From Rhodococcus yunnanensis NBRC 103083 (lineage in GTDB: Bacteria > Actinomycetota > Actinomycetes > Mycobacteriales > Mycobacteriaceae): DNA of 64,000 bases. Both the position numbers and the translations under genes were made by a program. Shown here in pieces: positions 59,101 to 64,000 of the stretch. Numbering within the stretch: position 1 is the first letter of the stretch; the number at the start of each line of letters is the position of its first letter. The DNA lies in NCBI RefSeq assembly GCF_001895005.1, contig NZ_BCXH01000010.1:62001-126000 (forward strand), read 5' to 3'. A model generated the notes under the pieces. It worked only from the letters and a program-made list of their open reading frames with translations. It searched no databases and was not told the origin of the DNA.

Positions 59101-62100
59101 GCGACCGACCCGGTACAACAGATCATCGCCGACGCGATGGGCGAGGTTCTGGGCACCGACACCGTCGGCATCGACGACTCGTTCTTCGCCCTCGGCGGGG
59201 ACAGCATCGTGGCCATCCAACTCGTCTCGCAGGCAAAGGCGTCGGGCATCGTGTTCACGCCGCGGGACGTGTTCGAGCAGCGGACCGTGGCCGGTCTCGC
59301 ACGGGTCGCGCGTGCCGCTGCCCAACGAGTTCGACTCGAGGAGCTCCCGGGTGGAGGCGTCGGCGCGATGCCCGTGCTGCCGATCGTCCGAAACCTGCTG
59401 GCGCGAACTCCCGATCCCGCCGCACTCGACACCTTCTACCAGTCCCTCGTTCTGTTCTCGCCCCCCGATCTGCAGCACGACGATCTGGTGCGGACCGTCG
59501 CGGCGATTCTCGATCATCACGACGCCCTCAGGTCTCGGCTCGTGGACCGCGAGTTGGTCGTCGCACCGCCGGGTACCGTCGATGCCGAAGCACTCGTGTC
59601 TCATGAAACAGTAGATGACCCAAGCGATATCGGCGAGGTCGTCCGCCGCGCAGGAGAGCGGCTTCGCCCCCGCGACGGTGTCATGCTCGCGGTCGTACAC
59701 GTCACCGGCGGCGTCGATCGGATCGTCGTGGTCGCCCATCATCTGGTCATCGACGGTGTCTCCTGGCGCATCCTCGTACCCGATCTCGCGACCGCGTGGT
59801 CGCAGCGCGCCGCCGCGGTGACACTGCCTGCCGTCGAGACCTCGATGCGCAGGTGGGCGCATTCGGTCGACGAGCTCGACCCGGTCGACAGCGTGCCCGC
59901 ATGGCGAGCCGTACTCGACGGCCCCGTCGGCCGGATCGGTACACGTTCTCTCGATCCGAGTGTGGACACCGGGGCGAGCACCCGGTACACGACGATGTCG
60001 ATCTCACCGGAGACCACCGACGCACTTCTCGGGTCCGTCACCGGAACCTATCGCATGGGCGCCGAGGATGCGCTGCTCACCACGTTGATCGTCGCCCTGT
60101 CGCGGTGGCGACCGTCGTCGTCCTACCTCGTGCAACTGGAAGGTCATGGGCGCGAGGAACCGTCGATCCCCGGTGCGGATCTGACACGGACCGTCGGATG
60201 GTTCACCACGACGTACCCGGTTCGGCTCTCCGCCCCGAGCGGTGATCTGGACTCGTTGGCGAAGACCGTCAAGGAGCAGGCTCGACGCATCCCCGGCCGC
60301 GGCGCGGGCTACGGATTGCTCGCAGCAACCGGTGCGTTCGACGATCTCCCTCGGCCGAACATCGGCTTCAACTATCTGGGCCGGATCACCACCGCTGTTC
60401 CCGACGCCGCACGAGAGTTCGGCTGGATACCCGACCTGACGGTGTCGACGGCGGACGACAGTGGCCGCGACCTCGCCACCGAGTTCGTTCTGCAGATCGA
60501 TGTGGCAGTGGCGGACGGCGCCATCTCCGCCCGTATCGGTTGCCCCACAGGCGTGGTCGACGATGCCGATGCTCTGGCCGCGCTGTGGCAGCGGGCGATC
60601 GACGCGGTGGTCGAGCGTGCACGGCAGCCAGGAGCGGGTGGTCTCACACCGAGCGACGTACCGCTGGTGACCGTCGATCAGGCCCGTCTGGAGCTCTGGG
60701 AATCTCGATTCGGGCGGATCGACGACGTCTGGCCTCTCGCACCGTTGCAGCGGGGCCTGCTGTTCCACGCCGATCTGACGCGCGGCGGAATCGATCCGTA
60801 CACCGCACAGATCGTGTTCGATCTCGGCGGCGACGTCGACGGCGCACGTCTACGCCGCGCGGCCGGGCTGCTGATCGAGCGGCACGACTCGCTGCGCGTG
60901 TCGTTCGCCTCCGATGCGCAGGGCCTCCCCGTGCAGATCGTTCAGCGCGACACCGAGATTCCGTGGCGTGAGGAACGCACCGAGGACCTCGAGTCGATCA
61001 TCGACGACGAGCGCGCACGGCCGTTCGAGATGTCGACCGGGCCGTTGCTGCGCTTCGCTCTGGTGCACGCCCCCGAGCGCACACTGCTGGTCGTCACCAA
61101 CCACCACATTCTGTTCGACGGGTGGTCCATGCCGATCTTCATCAAGGACCTGCTGGTCCTCTACGCCGCCGACGGCCCGATTCCCGTGCCGGCGCCCAGC
61201 TATCGCGACTACCTGGCCTGGCTGACGCGTCTCGATGCGGCGACGGCGGTATCGCGGTGGCAGAGCGCGTTGGCAGGAATCTCCGAGTCGACGCTGCTGA
61301 CGGATCAGCAGATCGGCTCGAACTCGCTTCCCAAGGACGTCTCGGTCCGACTCGACGGTGCCGCGGTCACCGAGTTGGCGCACTCGCTGTCGGTCACGGT
61401 CAACACGGTCGTGCAGGTCGCATGGTCGATCGTGTTGTCCAGTGCCCTCGGGCGTCTCGACGTCGTCTTCGGTGCCACCGTCTCCGGGCGACCCGGCGAC
61501 GTGCCCGGTGCCACCGAGACACTCGGACTGTTCATCAACACCCTTCCGGTGCGCGTTCGCACCGACGTCCACGACACGGTGGAGACACTGACCCGACGGG
61601 TCCAGCACGAACAAGCCGCACTGCTCGACGTACACCATGTCGGGCTCGCCGAGATCCAGGCCGCGGCCGGTCCGAGTGCCCTCTTCGACACCCTTGCGGT
61701 GTTCGAGTCGTATCCGATCGATCACAGTGCACTAACCGAGACGACGGACATCGCTGGTATGCGTGTGCTCGGAATCGACGTCGCCGATTCCACGCACTAC
61801 CCGTTGACCCTCGTCACGGTCCTCGAACCCACCCCGGCCATGACGCTGCGCTATTCACCGGACGCCTTCACCGAAGCCCAGGTCTCGACGTTCGCCGAAC
61901 GCCTGCAGCGAGTCATGGAGGCGATGGCCTCGGGGCCCTCCGCCCGTGTCATCGACATCGACGTACTCGGGCCGCACGAGCGTGCGGCCACGACAGGGAC
62001 GTACACCGAACACGACGTCCCACCGCTCACCCTCGTCGAACTACTGGAGTCGGCGTCGATTCGCCACGGCGACAACACATGCGTCGTCTTCGACGGCCGC

Positions 62101-64000
62101 TCGCTCGGTTACGCCAACTTCGCCGCACGTGTGCACTGCCTTGCGCGCTTCCTCGTGTCCCGCGGCGTCGGCCCCGAGTCGGTCGTCGCGATCTCGTTGC
62201 CACGATCGATCGATCAGCTCGTCGCGATACACGCCGTGATCCATGCCGGGGCTGCCTACATGCCGCTCGACCCGGGGCTTCCTGCCGCTCGCCTCGCGCA
62301 CATGATCGACACCGCCGCACCCGCCGTCGTCCTCGGCTCGTGCATGGACAGTGCCGTACCGGTCATCGACCCACGCGCACTCGACCTCTCGGCGTTTCGC
62401 ACCACCGCACTGTCGAACCGCGAGCGTCGCGGCGTCGTCCGGGGCGAGAACACCGCCTACGTCATCTTCACCTCGGGTTCGACGGGACGGCCGAAAGGTG
62501 TTGCAGTATCGCATCGGTCGATCGTCAACAGGCTGCTGTGGATGCAGGACCGGTACCCACTCGACCCGAGTGACGTGGTACTGCACAAGACTCCGACCAC
62601 ATTCGACGTATCGGTATGGGAACTCTTCTGGCCACACCTGGCAGGTGCACGTACCGTGATCGCCGAACCCGAGGGACACCGAGACCCGAGGTACCTCTCG
62701 GGTCTGATTCGCGACGAGGCCATCACCACCACCCACTTCGTACCGTCGATGCTGGATCTCTTTCTTGCACACGGCGATCCCGCGCACTGCACGTCGCTGC
62801 GGCAGATCTTCGCCAGCGGTGAGGCCCTTCCTCGATCGACCGTCGCTCGAACCCACGCCGCACTCGACACCGAGTTGCACAACCTGTACGGCCCGACCGA
62901 GGCCGCCGTCGACGTCACGTACCACCGAACCGACGGCCGCACGGCGGGTGCGGTTCCGATCGGCGCTCCGGTCTGGAACACCCGTGTCCGTGTCCTCGAT
63001 TCGGCACTGCGGACCGTACCGATCGGTGCCACCGGCGAGCTCTACCTGTCCGGGGTTCAGCTCGCACGAGGCTACGTCACCCGATCGGCTCTGACCTCGG
63101 ACCGATTCGTCGCCGATCTCTTCGGCGACGGCGGCAGAATGTACCGGACCGGTGATCTCGTCCGCTGGAACCTCTCCGGTGAGCTGGAATATCTGGGCCG
63201 TAACGATTTTCAGGTCAAACTTCGCGGCCAGCGCCTCGAACTCGGCGAGATCGAGGCCTCGATCCTGCGTACACCGGGAGTCACCTCGGCCGTCGTGACG
63301 ATGCACGGCGACGGGCCGAGCGGCAGGCTCATCGCATACGTCTGCGGCACCGCCGACACCGATCGGATACGCACCCGCATCGAGACCGAACTCCCGCCGT
63401 ACATGGTTCCCACACAGTTCGTCGAACTTGCGCACATGCCGCTCGGGCGGAACGGAAAGCTGGACAGGGCCGCGCTACCCCGACCGACGTCGACCATCGC
63501 GCCGTCCGAACCGCCTGCAGGCGACTCCGAGGTCGCCGTGGCACTGATCTTCGCGGAGGTACTGGGCAGCAGCGATGTCGGAGCAACGACCAGCTGGTTC
63601 GAGCTGGGCGGGAACTCGCTGACCGCGACCCAGGTGATTGCGCGCGTCAACTCCGAACTCGGTGCGCAGTTGAGTGTGCGCGAGCTTTTCGACAATCCGA
63701 CGGTGCGCGGCCTCGCGGCCCGGATCGGAGCCGGATCGTCCGCGGTTCCGTTGACCGCGGCGGACCGGCCGTCGCGTATCCCACTGGCTCCCGAGCAGCA
63801 TCGGATGTGGTTGCTCAATCGGTTCGATCCGGCGTCGGGTGCGTACAACATCGCAGGCGCCGTCCGGCTCACCGGCGACATCGACGCCCATGCTCTCACC
63901 CACGCATTCACCGATGTCGTCGCCCGACACGAGCCGTTGCGTACCGTCTACCCCGACGGGTCCGACGGGCCCCACCAGGTCGTCCTCGACTCCATCGAAC
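56167..64000 (+). CDS. Non-ribosomal peptide synthetase, at least 2.5 modules, 3' end missing
   Basis: The GTG at 56167 follows AGGGAGA; 2611 codons are visible and the frame is open at the edge. Domain order: C1 (residues about 20-440, HHIALDGYG), A1 (about 470-985, YTSGSTGTPKG, TYGPTET), T1 (LGGDSI, near 1012), E1 (about 1060-1490, HHLVIDGVSW, EGHGREE, RTVGWFTTTYPV, NYLGR), C2 (about 1515-1930, HHILFDGWS), A2 (about 1960-2445, FTSGSTGRPKG), T2 (LGGNSL, near 2480) and the start of C3. Aligned by eye to GrsA, the A2 pocket reads D-V-W-H-F-S-L-V-D, the serine code. A1 reads D-A-F-I-V-G-T-I-V, which I cannot assign. A first C domain with no loading module suggests an acyl or aryl starter or an upstream protein. 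A siderophore is plausible but unproven. Confidence 0.95.
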   Translation, partial: MESVESHVLREDDVDRTPAASSEPFPLTAAQRGLWFAQHLMPDTPITIANYIDIHGDIDADLMRYSARRAARELGAGSLRLIEVDGEPLQAVDAPGAETTVEIDFTGEQDPVQAALAWMQSAYSEPVDLVEGPLLQAATLRVGEHRTFWYSHVHHIALDGYGAVQLMNRAAEIYTAVAAGTDPAPSRAGLLEDVYRAEEEYRSSPRFAKDAAYWQSKTRELPVPTSLTGIAAPPAARSRICGEPLPHTLENALQRAVDRLGSAFAPLTVAAVAAFLSRMTASDDIVLSLPVAGRTTAVLRRSGGMISNVLPIRAHIGTDTTVSDLVESVQVELTGALRHQRYRAEDIRRDLSTSQEHRGFFGPAINIMAYDKEVRFGTLTGHFNVLSTGPVEDLSVDIYPATAGGRSRIVFEANPNIYSQDVFEDLYRRFVYLLAQFLAAEPEDLVRRLDALDPAENRALVPARGPSAVEPVLLTDILDRGVRVHPDGTALVDGRRSLTYRQLNDRRNSVARALISRGAGPETGVAVAFPRSIESVVAFWAVAASGAAVVPIDPTYPSERIAHMLEDSGVLVGLTTGEVAERLPDRVHWLAVDDPSFETEIGERSSAPIVADERRTTLLPAHPAYMIYTSGSTGTPKGVVVTHAALGTFTAQGRPELALTTESRVLRFSSSSFDASIFEMLAAFSAGASMVVAPAEVYGGTELTDLLSEQNVTHIITAPALLSTVDVQNVRSLRSVVVGGDACPPDLVDRLRGHADLRNTYGPTETTIVITETGVQTDPRAITIGRPLQGASALVLDRWLRPVPVGTAGELYLGGPGLARGYHRRTGLTALRFVADPQGSGERLYRTGDIVRWTGPDPDRARLEFIGRSDFQIQLHGVRIELGEVDAVLSWHQSADFVVSTIATHRGASTLVSYVKIKPDHRFDPESLLDLASDFLPAQMVPTHIVELTSVPLTPSGKVDRSALPDPVDTATDTPFRRATDPVQQIIADAMGEVLGTDTVGIDDSFFALGGDSIVAIQLVSQAKASGIVFTPRDVFEQRTVAGLARVARAAAQRVRLEELPGGGVGAMPVLPIVRNLLARTPDPAALDTFYQSLVLFSPPDLQHDDLVRTVAAILDHHDALRSRLVDRELVVAPPGTVDAEALVSHETVDDPSDIGEVVRRAGERLRPRDGVMLAVVHVTGGVDRIVVVAHHLVIDGVSWRILVPDLATAWSQRAAAVTLPAVETSMRRWAHSVDELDPVDSVPAWRAVLDGPVGRIGTRSLDPSVDTGASTRYTTMSISPETTDALLGSVTGTYRMGAEDALLTTLIVALSRWRPSSSYLVQLEGHGREEPSIPGADLTRTVGWFTTTYPVRLSAPSGDLDSLAKTVKEQARRIPGRGAGYGLLAATGAFDDLPRPNIGFNYLGRITTAVPDAAREFGWIPDLTVSTADDSGRDLATEFVLQIDVAVADGAISARIGCPTGVVDDADALAALWQRAIDAVVERARQPGAGGLTPSDVPLVTVDQARLELWESRFGRIDDVWPLAPLQRGLLFHADLTRGGIDPYTAQIVFDLGGDVDGARLRRAAGLLIERHDSLRVSFASDAQGLPVQIVQRDTEIPWREERTEDLESIIDDERARPFEMSTGPLLRFALVHAPERTLLVVTNHHILFDGWSMPIFIKDLLVLYAADGPIPVPAPSYRDYLAWLTRLDAATAVSRWQSALAGISESTLLTDQQIGSNSLPKDVSVRLDGAAVTELAHSLSVTVNTVVQVAWSIVLSSALGRLDVVFGATVSGRPGDVPGATETLGLFINTLPVRVRTDVHDTVETLTRRVQHEQAALLDVHHVGLAEIQAAAGPSALFDTLAVFESYPIDHSALTETTDIAGMRVLGIDVADSTHYPLTLVTVLEPTPAMTLRYSPDAFTEAQVSTFAERLQRVMEAMASGPSARVIDIDVLGPHERAATTGTYTEHDVPPLTLVELLESASIRHGDNTCVVFDGRSLGYANFAARVHCLARFLVSRGVGPESVVAISLPRSIDQLVAIHAVIHAGAAYMPLDPGLPAARLAHMIDTAAPAVVLGSCMDSAVPVIDPRALDLSAFRTTALSNRERRGVVRGENTAYVIFTSGSTGRPKGVAVSHRSIVNRLLWMQDRYPLDPSDVVLHKTPTTFDVSVWELFWPHLAGARTVIAEPEGHRDPRYLSGLIRDEAITTTHFVPSMLDLFLAHGDPAHCTSLRQIFASGEALPRSTVARTHAALDTELHNLYGPTEAAVDVTYHRTDGRTAGAVPIGAPVWNTRVRVLDSALRTVPIGATGELYLSGVQLARGYVTRSALTSDRFVADLFGDGGRMYRTGDLVRWNLSGELEYLGRNDFQVKLRGQRLELGEIEASILRTPGVTSAVVTMHGDGPSGRLIAYVCGTADTDRIRTRIETELPPYMVPTQFVELAHMPLGRNGKLDRAALPRPTSTIAPSEPPAGDSEVAVALIFAEVLGSSDVGATTSWFELGGNSLTATQVIARVNSELGAQLSVRELFDNPTVRGLAARIGAGSSAVPLTAADRPSRIPLAPEQHRMWLLNRFDPASGAYNIAGAVRLTGDIDAHALTHAFTDVVARHEPLRTVYPDGSDGPHQVVLDSIE

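Noticed and set aside
1..64000. tRNA, rRNA, insertion sequences and prophage genes
   Set aside because: No cloverleaf, rRNA, transposase, integrase or phage structural motif was seen in any region; the intein is the only mobile-type element found.

Overview
The window is a high-GC actinobacterial chromosome segment, most likely from a Rhodococcus-type member of the Nocardiaceae. The evidence is the mycobacterial-style order of rpsF-ssb-rpsR-rplI-dnaB and of DUF5318-ponA-GT-C next to PadR-ino1, the F420-type LLM oxidoreductase, the ESX-type proteins, the frequent GTG starts and ATGA/GTGA overlaps, and a DnaB intein. No tRNA, rRNA, insertion sequence, prophage or CRISPR array was recognised.

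Layout. 1-2.3 kb (minus): EXLDI protein and a daunorubicin-type ABC exporter, cut by the window edge. 2.3-6.6 kb: TetR with a divergent quinone-reductase-like flavoprotein, a saccharopine-dehydrogenase-like protein, an SDR, a MazG-like protein and an unknown. 6.6-13.7 kb (minus): replication and translation block rpsF-ssb-rpsR-rplI, then a SulP-carbonic anhydrase fusion, then dnaB carrying a class-3-type intein with a degenerate homing endonuclease. 13.8-16.5 kb: GT-C glycosyltransferase, an orphan response regulator and a stand-alone LuxR HTH protein. 16.7-27.9 kb: a Ter stress island. terC and terD lie on minus. On plus is a tightly packed run of coiled-coil protein, CitE-like aldolase, PRTase-TRSP-StiP-PELOTA fusion, HAD phosphatase, PPE-like WXG protein, EspG-like chaperone and a double TerD protein. 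27.9-36.2 kb: second GT-C, ponA-type penicillin-binding protein, DUF5318, two DUF1707 membrane proteins, PadR regulator and inositol-phosphate synthase. 36.3-39.9 kb: a TetR-controlled oxidoreductase/hydrolase operon. 39.9-40.8 kb: two arrays of 51-bp palindromic repeats flanking a GNAT gene. 40.8-44.2 kb: LpqY-SugAB-like sugar importer without an ATPase gene. 44.4-51.1 kb: DUF2786, a histidine kinase with an ATPase-less partner, TfoX-like, methyltransferase, two VOC proteins, a metallohydrolase and an LLM oxidoreductase. 51.3-53.7 kb: complete polar amino-acid ABC importer. 53.8-55.9 kb: PhoX. 56.2 kb to the end: a large NRPS (C-A-T-E-C-A-T-C...), incomplete.

How it fits together. The 18.7-27.8 kb run matches the known Ter-associated nucleoside-like biosynthetic module (PRTase, PELOTA, aldolase, HAD) but has a type VII secretion substrate/chaperone pair inserted in it. 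The island sits between genes that are near neighbours in mycobacteria and is bracketed by two paralogous GT-C genes. A second theme is short tandem duplications at gene ends, several of which include the stop codon. The most striking is a 4 x 21 bp array that carries the stops of two convergent genes. Coordinates, starts and family calls come from reading the sequence and family knowledge only; no database search was run.
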